A stretch of DNA of 64,000 nucleotides from JANQOH01 sp965201115 (GTDB taxonomy: Bacteria > Pseudomonadota > Alphaproteobacteria > UBA7887). The translations under genes were made by a program, and so were the position numbers. The DNA is taken from contig OZ241745.1 in assembly GCA_965201115.1 (NCBI GenBank), positions 992,001 to 1,056,000 of the forward strand, read 5' to 3'. The notes below the pieces were generated by a model that saw only the letters and a program-made list of their open reading frames with translations, was not told the origin of the DNA and did no database searches. Shown here one piece after another: positions 1-8,489 of the stretch (position 1 is the stretch's first letter; every line of letters begins with the position of its first letter).

Positions 1-1
1 G

Positions 2-838
2 CGCTTCCGCGACGCGCGCGCGCGGCTGAACGAATGCCCGCTGGGGGCGGCGGCGCTGGCGGGCACGCCGTTCCCCATCGACCGCGCCATGACCGCTGCG
101 GAACTGGGTTTCGACCGTCCGATGGCCAATTCGATCGATGCAGTGTCGGATCGGGATTTCGCGCTTGAGGCGCTGGCCGCGGCGGCGCTGGCGGCGGGCC
201 ATTTGTCGCGCCTCGCCGAGGAGCTGACGATATGGTCGAGCGCGGGGTTCGGCATGGTCGCGCTGCCGGAGGCGTTTACGACGGGTTCGTCGATCATGCC
301 GCAGAAGCGCAACCCCGACGCCGCCGAGCTGGTGCGCGCCAAGACGGGCCGCGTGACCGGCGCGCTGGTCTCGCTGCTCACGACCATGAAGGGCCTGCCG
401 CTGGCGTATTCGAAGGACATGCAGGAAGACAAGGAGCCCGCGTTCGACGCGCTCGACACGCTCGGGCTGTGCGCGCGGGCGATGACGGGGATGATCGGCG
501 GCATGACGGTCGACGCCGAACGCATGTCGGCGCTGGCCGGCGCGGGGCACGCCACCGCGACCGACTTGGCGGACTGGCTGGCGCGCGCGCTCGGCATGCC
601 GTTTCGCGACGCACACCGCGCGGCGGGGCGGCTGGTGCTGCGGGCGGAGCGCGCGGGCTGCGCGCTGGCGGCGCTGCCGGCGGAAGCGTTCCGCGCCGAG
701 GAGCCGCGCATTTCCGACGACGCCATTGCCGGCCTGACGGTGGCGCGGTCGGTCGCGAGCCGGAACAGCGAGGGCGGCGCCGCGCCGGAGCGGGTGCGCG
801 AGGCCATCGCCGCCGCGCGCGAGCGCTATCTGCGATGA
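2..838 (+). CDS. argH: Argininosuccinate lyase, C-terminal part (5' end outside window)
   Basis: Cleaves argininosuccinate to arginine and fumarate, the last step of arginine synthesis, in the cytoplasm. The frame is open from base 2, and the first residues (RLNECPLGAAALAGT, FPIDR) are typical argH sequence before the visible ATG at 89, so the true start lies upstream of the window. The fumarase/lyase signature GSSIMPQKRNP holds the flexible catalytic-serine loop, and is followed by the conserved stretch KDMQEDKEP. 278 codons remain of a family that is usually about 460 residues. The stop overlaps the next ATG (ATGA), so the two are probably translationally coupled. The order argH, small lipoprotein, lysA is common in alphaproteobacteria. 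Confidence 0.97.
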   Translation, partial: RFRDARARLNECPLGAAALAGTPFPIDRAMTAAELGFDRPMANSIDAVSDRDFALEALAAAALAAGHLSRLAEELTIWSSAGFGMVALPEAFTTGSSIMPQKRNPDAAELVRAKTGRVTGALVSLLTTMKGLPLAYSKDMQEDKEPAFDALDTLGLCARAMTGMIGGMTVDAERMSALAGAGHATATDLADWLARALGMPFRDAHRAAGRLVLRAERAGCALAALPAEAFRAEEPRISDDAIAGLTVARSVASRNSEGGAAPERVREAIAAARERYLR

Positions 839-960
839 CGCGGCGGCGCGTCTTGCGGCTGCTTGCCGGCGGTCTCGCCGCCGGCGCGCTGGCAGGCTGC
901 GGGCGCAAGGGGGCGCCGGTCAGGCCGGGCGACGAGGCCGAAGCGGAGTCTGCGTCGTGA
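835..960 (+). CDS. lptM: Small LptM-like outer-membrane lipoprotein
   Basis: A 41-residue protein with basic N-terminus (MTRRR), hydrophobic core and lipobox LAGC, followed by CGRKGAPVRP. The Cys-Gly-x-Lys-Gly pattern right after the lipidated cysteine is the hallmark of the LptM (YifL) family. LptM proteins assist maturation of the LPS translocon LptD in other bacteria; that role here is inferred. The start overlaps the argH stop in ATGA. The gene is short enough to be missed by automatic calling, but its position between argH and lysA and the intact lipobox make it convincing. Confidence 0.85.
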   Translation: MTRRRVLRLLAGGLAAGALAGCGRKGAPVRPGDEAEAESAS

Positions 961-1180
961 CAAGTTCGGCGGAGGAACGTTTGCCGCGGGATGCCGGCCC
1001 GGAGGCCGGCGCACCCGGATGCGGGCTGCCCGGGTGCGTGGGCGGCCCGCCCGCACGTCTCGACCTGCACGCACGCCGGCGGGCAAAGCGCCCCTCGCCG
1101 CAAACGCCGCGGCGCGCGCCAACGTGCGGGCGAGACGCCCGCGCGCCCAGGAAGTGCGCCGCGCGTCCGGGAAGCGCGGC
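961..1180 (+). repeat. Intergenic region with a copy of the dispersed GC-rich repeat
   Basis: The 220 bases between the lipoprotein gene and lysA are rich in short palindromes of the type gcggg-cgaga-cgcccgc. From about 1120 on they match the core of the 89-bp tandem repeat at 10205-10560 (AACGTGCGGGCGAGACGCCC, then CGCGC-CCAGG). No convincing reading frame is seen. The region separates lysA from the otherwise coupled argH-lptM pair. Confidence 0.6.
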
Positions 1181-2488
1181 ATGACGGATCCGGCGGGGGG
1201 ATATTTCGCGCGGCGGGGCGGCAGGTTGTTCGCGGAGGACACGGCGCTCGACGATATCGCCGATGCGGTCGGCACGCCGTTCTATTGCTATTCCGCCGCC
1301 GCTCTCGAGGGCGCCTACCGCGCCTTCGCCGATGCGTTCGCGGGGAGCGGCGCGCTGGTTGCGTATTCGGTCAAGGCGAATCCGAACCGCGCGGTTATCG
1401 CGACGCTGGCGCGGCTCGGCGCCGGCGCCGATGTGGTGAGCGAGGGGGAGATCCGGCGCGCGCTCGCCGCCGGCGTCGCGCCGCGCGACATCGTGTTTTC
1501 GGGCGTCGGCAAGACGCGGGCGGAGATTTCGTTTGCGCTGTCGCGCGGCGTCGTTCATCTCAACGCGGAGTCGGCGCCGGAGCTGGCGCTGATATCGGAG
1601 GCCGCGGCGGCGCTCGGCGCGACGGCGCGCGTCGCGCTGCGCATAAACCCCGGCGTCGGGGCCGGCGGGCACGACAAGATCACGACCGGCCGGCGCGGCG
1701 ACAAGTTCGGCGTCGCCATTGATCGCGCGCCGGCGCTGTTTCGCCGCGCGGCCGCGCTTCCGGGGGTCGCCGCCGATGGCGTGGACCTCCATATCGGTTC
1801 GCAAATTGTGGATCTCGCGCCGTTCCGCCGCGCGTTCGGCAAGGCGGCGGCGCTGGTGCGCCGCCTGCGCGCCGAGGGCTTCGGCATCGAGCGCCTCGAT
1901 CTCGGCGGCGGCCTGGGCATCCGCTACGGCGCGGAAACGCCGCCGGCCCCGGCCGAGTATGCGGCCGCCGTTCGCGAGGCGACCGATGGCCTGGGTTGCC
2001 GCCTCGTGCTCGAGCCGGGGCGGGCGATCGCCGGCAACGCGGGCGTGCTGGTCGCGAGCGTCGTGTACGAGAAGCGCGAATACGGGCGGCGCTTCGTCAT
2101 CGTCGATGCCGGCATGAACGATCTGATGCGCCCCGCGCTGTACGGCTCGGCGCACGGGATCGCGCCCTTGGCCGCGCCCGCGCCCGGCGCGCCGGAGAGC
2201 CCGGCGGACGCGGTGGGGCCGGTGTGCGAGTCCGGCGATACGTTCGCGTCCGGGGTCATGCTGCCGCCGCTTGCGGCGGGCGATCGCATCGCGTTTTTTT
2301 CCGCCGGGGCCTATGGCGCGGCGATGGCTTCCACGTATAATAGCCGGTTGCTGGTTCCCGAGGTCATGGTCAGCGGCGCGCGCCGCGCGGTTGTGCGTCC
2401 GCGCATGAGCTACGAAACGCTGTTGGCGCAGGATCGCCTGCCCGACTGGCTGCGGACCGACACTGAGGAGACGCGGCGGCGCGCATGA
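1181..2488 (+). CDS. lysA: Diaminopimelate decarboxylase
   Basis: PLP enzyme making L-lysine from meso-diaminopimelate, the last step of lysine synthesis. The 435 residues from ATG 1181 match the family length; the frame stays open upstream, but that stretch is the intergenic repeat. Visible motifs: YSVKANPN with the PLP-binding lysine, HIGSQI, the glycine-rich phosphate site LDLGGGLG, CESGDTFA with the active-site cysteine of the partner subunit, and GAYGAAMASTYNSR near the C-terminus. The stop overlaps the ATG of the next gene (ATGA), suggesting one transcript with the large membrane protein that follows. Confidence 0.96.
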   Translation: MTDPAGGYFARRGGRLFAEDTALDDIADAVGTPFYCYSAAALEGAYRAFADAFAGSGALVAYSVKANPNRAVIATLARLGAGADVVSEGEIRRALAAGVAPRDIVFSGVGKTRAEISFALSRGVVHLNAESAPELALISEAAAALGATARVALRINPGVGAGGHDKITTGRRGDKFGVAIDRAPALFRRAAALPGVAADGVDLHIGSQIVDLAPFRRAFGKAAALVRRLRAEGFGIERLDLGGGLGIRYGAETPPAPAEYAAAVREATDGLGCRLVLEPGRAIAGNAGVLVASVVYEKREYGRRFVIVDAGMNDLMRPALYGSAHGIAPLAAPAPGAPESPADAVGPVCESGDTFASGVMLPPLAAGDRIAFFSAGAYGAAMASTYNSRLLVPEVMVSGARRAVVRPRMSYETLLAQDRLPDWLRTDTEETRRRA

Positions 2489-4935
2489 AGGGACGATTCG
2501 GCGGCGGCGCGGCGCGGGATGGCGCTCGGCCGGCGCGGCGGATACAGAGGCAGATCCGGCTGAGCGGCCTGGCGCTCGCGTGGGAGCGCCTTTGTCCGGC
2601 GCTGTGGCCGGCGGCCGCGTGCGTTGGCGTTTTCGCCGCCGCCAGCCTGTTCGGCCTGTGGGAGGCCGTGCCGTGGCCGTGGCTGCACGCGGCGCTGCTC
2701 GCGGGTTTCGCGGCGGCGTTCGCGGCGGCGCTGTGGCGCGCGCGCGGCGCGGCGCGTTCGCCGGGGCGCGAGGCGGCCGTCAGGCGGCTGGAGCGCGGGA
2801 GCGGCGTGCGCCACCGCCCGATCGAAACGCTCGCGGACGCGCCGGCGGGCGGGCGCGGCGAGGCGCTGTGGGCCGCGCACCGGCGGCGGGCGGAGCGCAT
2901 GTTGCGCGGCCTGCGCGCGCGGTGGCCGCGGCCGACGCTGGCCGCGCGCGACCCGTGGGCGTTTCGCGGCCTTTTGCTTCTTGCGCTGGCGGTGTCGGGG
3001 CTGGCGGCGGGCGATCGCGCGGGCGCGCGTTTCGCCGCGGCGCTGGCGTTCGATTATCCAGGCATCGAGATACCGCCGGGCCGGCTCACGGCGTGGATCG
3101 ACCCGCCGCCGCATACCGGGCTGGCGCCGATATTTCTCACGCCCGCGGACGGCGCGGAGCCGGGCGGCGCCGCGCCCGCGGGCGCGCACGAGGTCGTGGC
3201 GGGGAGCGTGCTGCATGCGCGCGTGTTCGGCGGCGAGGGCGCGCCGGCGCTGACGGCGGCGACCGAGGACAGCGCGGCCGAGCGGCCGTTCGACTCCGCC
3301 GGCGCGGGCAATTTCACGCTGCAATACGCGTTCGAGGCGAACACGGAAACGAGCATCGCGCAAGACGGGCGCGAACTCGGCGCGTGGACCGTCTATGTCG
3401 TCGCCGACCGCCCGCCCGATGTCGAATCCGTCCGGCCGCCCGAGACGACGCGCTACGGCGTCGTGCGCCTGAACTACGCCGCGACGGACGATTTCGGCAT
3501 CGATTCGGTGTACGCCCATATCCGCCGCGGGGAGGAGGACGATGCCTGGCCGATCGAGCTCGAGTTGCCTTTGCCGGACCGGCAGCCGACGGTTGTGCGC
3601 GAGGCGAGTTACCACGACCTGACTTCTCATCCGTGGGCGGGGCTGGAGGTCGAGCTGGAGTTCGCGGCGACCGATAACGCGGGGCAGCGAAGCGCGGCGG
3701 CGATCGTGCCGATGCTCCTGCCTTGGCACGGGTTTTCGCATCCCGTGGCGGAGGCCATCGCGCTGCGGCGCCGCGACTTGGGGCGCGATCGGGGCAAGGC
3801 GCCGGAAACGATCGCCGCGCTGGAGGATATGCTGGCCGCGCCGGAGGAGTTCTCGGGCGACACGCTGGCCCTGCTGGGCTTGTCGTCGGCGCGCACGCGC
3901 CTCGAGCTCGCGCGCAACGAAACCGACTACCGCGCGGTTATCGACCTGCTGTGGGACCTCGCGCTGCATCTCGAGAAGGGCGCGCTCGGCCACATCGAGC
4001 GCGAGTTGCGCGCGGTGCAGGAAGCGCTGCGCGAGGCGCTGGAGACCGGCGCGCCGCAGGAAGAAATCAGCGAACTCATGGAGCGCCTGAGCGAGGCGAT
4101 GGAGCGCTATCTCGATCGCATGTCGCAACGCGAGCAGGACGGGCTCGAGGACGGCGAGGATACGGCGCTTGACGCGGGCCGCATGCAGCGCGGACGCGAA
4201 GACCTGCGGCAGATGATCGAAACCGCGCGCGACATGGCGGAAACGGGGGCGCGCGACGCCGCGCGCCGGATGCTTCAGCGGCTCCAGGACATGCTCGAGA
4301 ACATGGAAGTGGCGCGGCCGGAGGAAAACCCGCAAACGGCCGGTGGCGACAGCATGACCGAAGAGCTCAGGGCGCTGATGGAGGAGCAGGACGAGCTGCT
4401 GGAGGAAACCTACCGGCGCGCCCGGCAGGAGGGGGAGAACGAGCGCCTGTCGGCGGGCGAGAACGCGACGGCGGCCGAGCGGCAGGAGGCGCTGCGCCGC
4501 GCGCTGGGCGAGCTCATGCGGCGCATGGGCGAGAGCGGCGAGGCGATACCGCGGCCGCTCGGCGCGGCGGAGCGCAACATGCTGGAGGCGCGCGACGAAC
4601 TCGCCCGCGGGCGGCCCGATCGCGCCGCCGAAAACCAGGCCGAGGCGCTGAGCCAGCTGATGGCCGGCGCGGAAATCGTCATGGACCTCGATACGACGGG
4701 CGAAAGCGGGCAGCGGCCGAACCGGCGCGGCGCGCGCCGCGACGAACTGCGCGATCCGTTCGGACGCCTGCCGCCCGGCGACGGCGGCGACCCCGGCGGC
4801 TTCGTGGAGGTCCCGACCCAGGCGGCGGTGCAGCGCAGCCGCGAGATCCGCGACGAACTGCGCCGCCGCGCGGGGGAACGCTCGCGCCCGCGTGGCGACC
4901 TGGATTACATCCGGCGCCTGCTGGATATGTATTGA
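2485..4935 (+). CDS. TIGR02302-family large membrane protein (DUF4175-like)
   Basis: 816 residues. Two hydrophobic segments lie near the N-terminus (about residues 35-80) and a third around residue 155-175. A periplasmic-looking domain with Ig-like character follows, and the C-terminal third is very long, charged and helical, with many Glu/Arg-rich coiled-coil segments. The extreme C-terminus (DPFGRLPPGDGGD, then QRSREIRDELRRRAGERSRP) is characteristic of TIGR02302 proteins, which in alphaproteobacteria commonly follow lysA. Function is unknown; membrane anchoring with a large extracytoplasmic region is what the sequence supports. It starts within the lysA stop codon. Confidence 0.88.
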   Translation: MKGRFGGGAARDGARPARRIQRQIRLSGLALAWERLCPALWPAAACVGVFAAASLFGLWEAVPWPWLHAALLAGFAAAFAAALWRARGAARSPGREAAVRRLERGSGVRHRPIETLADAPAGGRGEALWAAHRRRAERMLRGLRARWPRPTLAARDPWAFRGLLLLALAVSGLAAGDRAGARFAAALAFDYPGIEIPPGRLTAWIDPPPHTGLAPIFLTPADGAEPGGAAPAGAHEVVAGSVLHARVFGGEGAPALTAATEDSAAERPFDSAGAGNFTLQYAFEANTETSIAQDGRELGAWTVYVVADRPPDVESVRPPETTRYGVVRLNYAATDDFGIDSVYAHIRRGEEDDAWPIELELPLPDRQPTVVREASYHDLTSHPWAGLEVELEFAATDNAGQRSAAAIVPMLLPWHGFSHPVAEAIALRRRDLGRDRGKAPETIAALEDMLAAPEEFSGDTLALLGLSSARTRLELARNETDYRAVIDLLWDLALHLEKGALGHIERELRAVQEALREALETGAPQEEISELMERLSEAMERYLDRMSQREQDGLEDGEDTALDAGRMQRGREDLRQMIETARDMAETGARDAARRMLQRLQDMLENMEVARPEENPQTAGGDSMTEELRALMEEQDELLEETYRRARQEGENERLSAGENATAAERQEALRRALGELMRRMGESGEAIPRPLGAAERNMLEARDELARGRPDRAAENQAEALSQLMAGAEIVMDLDTTGESGQRPNRRGARRDELRDPFGRLPPGDGGDPGGFVEVPTQAAVQRSREIRDELRRRAGERSRPRGDLDYIRRLLDMY

Positions 4936-4958
4936 CCCCGGGGCGGGCGCACTCGACG

Positions 4959-6233
4959 ATGGCGGCGAACATACACATGGATATAACGGCGGCGCGCCCG
5001 GAGCGCGTTCGGCGAGCGCGCCGGCGGGGCCCCGGCGCGTTTCGGCCCGCTCCCGCCGCCTTGGCGCTTGCCGCCGCGCTGGCGCTCGCCGCCGATGCGC
5101 GGGCGCTGACCCGCGTCATCGTGCTGGACCAGGGCCGGCCGGTGCGCCTGCTCTCGGCCGTTCACGAGACCCGCGAAGAGGTTCTGATCGCGCTCGGCGA
5201 GCTCGCGTTCAAGTCGGAGTTCCTGCTGGAAGGCTCGCCCCTGCGCACCCTCGGCGCGCAGATGACGTGCGATTCGTGCCATCCCGACGGCGGCGCCAGC
5301 GCGCGGGTGTTTTTCGAGGGCCTGTCCGACAAGCCCGGCAATCTCGACGTCACCAACCGCGCGATCTCGCTTATCGAGGACAACATCTACAACCCGATCA
5401 ACGTGCCGAGCATCGTGGGCGCGCGCCACAGCGCGCCGTTCGGGCGCGAGGGCATATTCGACACGGTGGAGGATTTCACGCTGTTCGCGATCGCCAACGA
5501 GTTCGCCGGGGGCATCCCGTCGGATCTGACGATCGAGGCCCTCGTCGCCTATCAGGACAGCCTCGCCTTCCCCGACAACCCGCTGCTCGGCGCGGACGGG
5601 CGGCTTACGGAAGCGGCTTCGGCGGCGGCGCGGCGCGGCGAGGACATCTTCCACCGCCCGTTCCCCGGCGATCCGCAACGCAGCTGCGCCGCTTGCCACC
5701 GGCCCGACAACTACTTTCTCGACGGTTCGATCCACGAGATGGACACCGGGCGCGGGTCGCGCGCGGGCAAGGCGTTCGAAACCCCGACGCTGCTGGCCGC
5801 CGCGGCCACGCCGCCGTATCTGCACGACGGGCGCTTCGACACGCTGGGGGAGGCGGGCGCGTGGTTCGCCGATTATTTCGGGCTGGCGCTCGACGCGGGC
5901 GGGCGCGCGGACCTTGCCGCCTATCTCGAGGCGGTGGGCACCGCGGGGGCGCCCGGGCCGGCGGCGGCGGACGCGGTGTATCCGGAGACTGCCGCCGCGC
6001 TGCTCGAAGCCGCTCTCGATGCCGACGACTGGATGCTCACGCGCATGGTAACGCCGCGCGTCACCACGGAGCTGGATGACTGGCGGGGCGCCGCCGGCGC
6101 GCCCGGCGACGCGGCGCTCGACTTGTGGATACGCTTGCTGCGCCGCGTCGAGGCGCGGACGAAAGTGCAGGATTTCGACGGCGCGCGGGCCGCGCTCGCG
6201 GAATACCGCGCGGCGCTGGCCGCGGAGAATTAA
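4959..6233 (+). CDS. Exported di-heme cytochrome c peroxidase/MauG-like protein
   Basis: A 424-residue protein with an N-terminal hydrophobic stretch (about residues 30-48, ALALAAALALAADARA) expected to act as a signal peptide, so it should be periplasmic. Two heme c attachment motifs are present, CDSCH near residue 104 and CAACH near residue 243, with family sequences around them (VPSIVGARHSAPFGR; TPTLLAAAATPPYLHDGRF). This is the two-heme layout of bacterial cytochrome c peroxidases and MauG relatives. The true substrate (peroxide or a protein partner) cannot be told. ATG 4959 was preferred; ATG 4977 and TTG 4932 are alternatives, and no strong ribosome-binding site decides. Confidence 0.85.
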   Translation: MAANIHMDITAARPERVRRARRRGPGAFRPAPAALALAAALALAADARALTRVIVLDQGRPVRLLSAVHETREEVLIALGELAFKSEFLLEGSPLRTLGAQMTCDSCHPDGGASARVFFEGLSDKPGNLDVTNRAISLIEDNIYNPINVPSIVGARHSAPFGREGIFDTVEDFTLFAIANEFAGGIPSDLTIEALVAYQDSLAFPDNPLLGADGRLTEAASAAARRGEDIFHRPFPGDPQRSCAACHRPDNYFLDGSIHEMDTGRGSRAGKAFETPTLLAAAATPPYLHDGRFDTLGEAGAWFADYFGLALDAGGRADLAAYLEAVGTAGAPGPAAADAVYPETAAALLEAALDADDWMLTRMVTPRVTTELDDWRGAAGAPGDAALDLWIRLLRRVEARTKVQDFDGARAALAEYRAALAAEN

Positions 6234-6280
6234 TCGACGGCGCCCTTGGCGGGCGCGACACGGGCAGGAGGCGCCGCATC

Positions 6281-7510
6281 GTGCAGACAGGACAATTCGG
6301 ACGATTCGCCCTGGCGGAAGGAATGGGCCGCTTGGGCACGGAAAGCGCTTTCGAGGTTTTGGCGCGCGCCGGGGAGCTCGAGCGCCAGGGCCACGCGGTG
6401 GTCAATCTGGGCATCGGCCAGCCCGATGTCCGCACGCCGGACCACGTCGTGGAGGCCGCGAAGAAAGCGCTCGACGACGGCGAGCACGGCTACACGCCGG
6501 GCAACGGCATTCTGCCGCTGCGCGAGGCGGTGGCGGCGGATATCGCGAAATGGCGCGGCGCGGAGGTGGATCCCGGAAACATCGTGATCGTGCCCGGGGG
6601 CAAGGTCACCATGTGGTATGCGATCATGATGTTCGCCCGCGCCGGCGCCGAGATCATGTATCCGGACCCCGGCTTTCCCATCTACCGCTCGGTGATCGAT
6701 CATACCGGGGCGCGCGCCGTGCCGATCCCGCTGCGCGAGGCCAACGGGTTTGCGTTCGACGCCGACGAGGTGCTGTCGCTGGTTACGCCCGCGACGAGCC
6801 TGATGATACTCAACAGCCCGGCGAACCCGACGGGCGGGGTCGTTCCGCGCGCCGAGTTCGACAAGCTGGCGGCGGGCCTCGAGCGGCATCCGCATGTGAC
6901 GGTGCTGTCGGACGAAATCTATTCGCGCCTGACCTATGACGGGGCGGAGTTCGTCAGCCTGCTCGGATACGAGGCCCTGCGCGACCGGCTCATTGTGCTC
7001 GACGGCTGGAGCAAGACCTATGCGATGACGGGCTGGCGCATCGGCTACGGCGTTTGGCCGGCGCCGCTTGCCCCGCTGGCGACGCGGCTGAATATCAACT
7101 CGGTGAGCTGCACCGCCGCGGCGACGCAATTCGCGGCCATCGCGGCGCTGGAAGGCCCGCAGGATTCGGTCGAAACCATGCGCGCCGCGTTCGACGAACG
7201 GCGCCGCGCCATCGTCGATCTGACGAACGGCGTCGCGGGCATGAGCTCGATTACGCCGCGCGGCGCGTTTTACACCATGCCCAATATCGGCGGAACCGGC
7301 CTCGACGCGAAGACGATGGAGACGTTCCTGCTGGAGACGCTGCATGTGGCCACGGTGGCCGGGACCAGCTTCGGCGCGCTCGGCGAGGGCTATATCCGCC
7401 TGTCCTACGCGAATTCGCTCGAGAACATACGCTTGGCGCTGGGCCGCATACGGGATTTCGCCGCGTCGGAGGGCTGGGAGGCGGCCGCCGCGCCGCGGGC
7501 CGCCGCATGA
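6281..7510 (+). CDS. Class I/II PLP-dependent aminotransferase
   Basis: Fold-type I aminotransferase of 409 residues, cytoplasmic, transferring amino groups between amino acids and 2-oxo acids; the specific substrate is not evident. Motifs: NLGIGQPDV near the N-terminus, SPANPTGG, LSDEIYSRL with the PLP-pyridine aspartate, GWSKTYAMTGWRIGY with the Schiff-base lysine, and a C-terminal arginine in IRLSYANS that would bind the substrate carboxylate. The start is GTG 6281, preceded by AGGAG ending at 6270; the frame is open further upstream but overlaps the previous gene. The stop overlaps the next ATG (ATGA). Confidence 0.9.
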   Translation: MQTGQFGRFALAEGMGRLGTESAFEVLARAGELERQGHAVVNLGIGQPDVRTPDHVVEAAKKALDDGEHGYTPGNGILPLREAVAADIAKWRGAEVDPGNIVIVPGGKVTMWYAIMMFARAGAEIMYPDPGFPIYRSVIDHTGARAVPIPLREANGFAFDADEVLSLVTPATSLMILNSPANPTGGVVPRAEFDKLAAGLERHPHVTVLSDEIYSRLTYDGAEFVSLLGYEALRDRLIVLDGWSKTYAMTGWRIGYGVWPAPLAPLATRLNINSVSCTAAATQFAAIAALEGPQDSVETMRAAFDERRRAIVDLTNGVAGMSSITPRGAFYTMPNIGGTGLDAKTMETFLLETLHVATVAGTSFGALGEGYIRLSYANSLENIRLALGRIRDFAASEGWEAAAAPRAAA

Positions 7511-7920
7511 TCCGCGCCGCCGCCGCGCTGCTCGCGCTCTGCCTCGGCGCCGCTTCGGTTGCCGCCGAGGAGCGGCGCGACGACCCCACGCGCCGCCCGG
7601 TCTCTTCGGGCCGCGATCTCCACATTGCCTGCGGCCAGACGCAGGACGATTTCGCCGACCGCATATACGAGCCCGTGGCGCGCTCGATCATGATCGTGCA
7701 GTGCCACGCCATCGTCGCCGCCGTCGCCGAGACGATCCGCAACGGCGCCTATGCGCTGGACGGCAAGCCGATGTGGACCTGCGTGGAGATTCCGGACCGC
7801 CCCGGCGCGCTGGCTGTGGATTTTCTGGAGTGGATCGCCCGCAACCCCCGCGCCGGGCGCCGTCCGGCCGTTCTCGCCTTCATGCAGGCCATCGAAGAAA
7901 CCTATCCTTGCGCCGAATAG
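7507..7920 (+). CDS. Small exported protein, Rap1a/Tai-like
   Basis: 137 residues with a clear signal peptide (MIRAAAALLALCLGAASVAA). The mature part carries four cysteines (IACGQ, IVQCHA, MWTCVEI, YPCAE), which could form disulfides in the periplasm. The layout CHAIV, WTCVEIP, FLEWIARNP, AFMQAIEETYPC resembles the Rap1a/Tai immunity-protein family of small exported proteins. That assignment is a weak pattern match, and no effector gene is adjacent. The start codon overlaps the aminotransferase stop, so the two are probably co-translated. Confidence 0.7.
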   Translation: MIRAAAALLALCLGAASVAAEERRDDPTRRPVSSGRDLHIACGQTQDDFADRIYEPVARSIMIVQCHAIVAAVAETIRNGAYALDGKPMWTCVEIPDRPGALAVDFLEWIARNPRAGRRPAVLAFMQAIEETYPCAE

Positions 7921-7984
7921 GCGCCTGGGCGGCGGCATGGGCCGCGGGCGGGTCGGTCCGGGGGACGCGCGCGGGACCGCGATT

Positions 7985-8356
7985 TCAGCTGCGCGGCGGT
8001 GTCGGGCCGGCGCCGGCGCGGCTCATGAGTATGCCCTCGATCCGGCCGACCCGCGTTTCCAGGCTTGTCATGCGGTCGCCGAGTTGGGCGCCAAGTCGAT
8101 CTATTCGCGCGTCTATCTGCCTCATGCCGGTCCACAGGAACCCGGCGATGACGAACAGCGCCGCGATAATGGCTACAACGTCTCCGTTGCCGGCGACCTT
8201 GCCGGCAATATCCGCGCCGCCCCGCACGACCGCAACGCCCGCGCCAGCGCCCGACGCGGCGGCGGCGACAACCGAAACGATAATTGTAACGGCTCTGCCG
8301 TTGCCGCCGTTCGCGCGGGGCTTCGCAAGCCGCGCATTCGCCGGATCGTCTGCCAT
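7985..8356 (-). CDS. Small membrane protein with C-terminal coiled coil, unknown function
   Basis: 123 residues if ATG 8356 is used; upstream in-frame ATGs at 8365 and 8392 would add a few residues. Two hydrophobic segments (AVTIIVSVVAAAASGAGAG and VVAIIAALFVIAGFLW) are followed by an amphipathic helix QIDARIDRLGAQLGDRMTSL and ETRVGRIEGIL, predicting a membrane-anchored coiled coil. The layout resembles the coiled-coil protein families at 45-47 and 55-57 kb, but the sequence is different. It is convergent with the preceding exported protein gene and sits next to the IS element. Confidence 0.6.
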   Translation of the reverse strand: MADDPANARLAKPRANGGNGRAVTIIVSVVAAAASGAGAGVAVVRGGADIAGKVAGNGDVVAIIAALFVIAGFLWTGMRQIDARIDRLGAQLGDRMTSLETRVGRIEGILMSRAGAGPTPPRS

Positions 8357-8489
8357 GCGGAGCATATTGGCCCCGTGCCGGGACGGCGCCAACCCCGCGC
8401 GCGGCGAACGCCGGATGCCGGCGTGGACGCCGGCGCACCCGGATATGTGTCAACGCCGTGCGCGGCGAACACCGGGATTGGATGCCTAG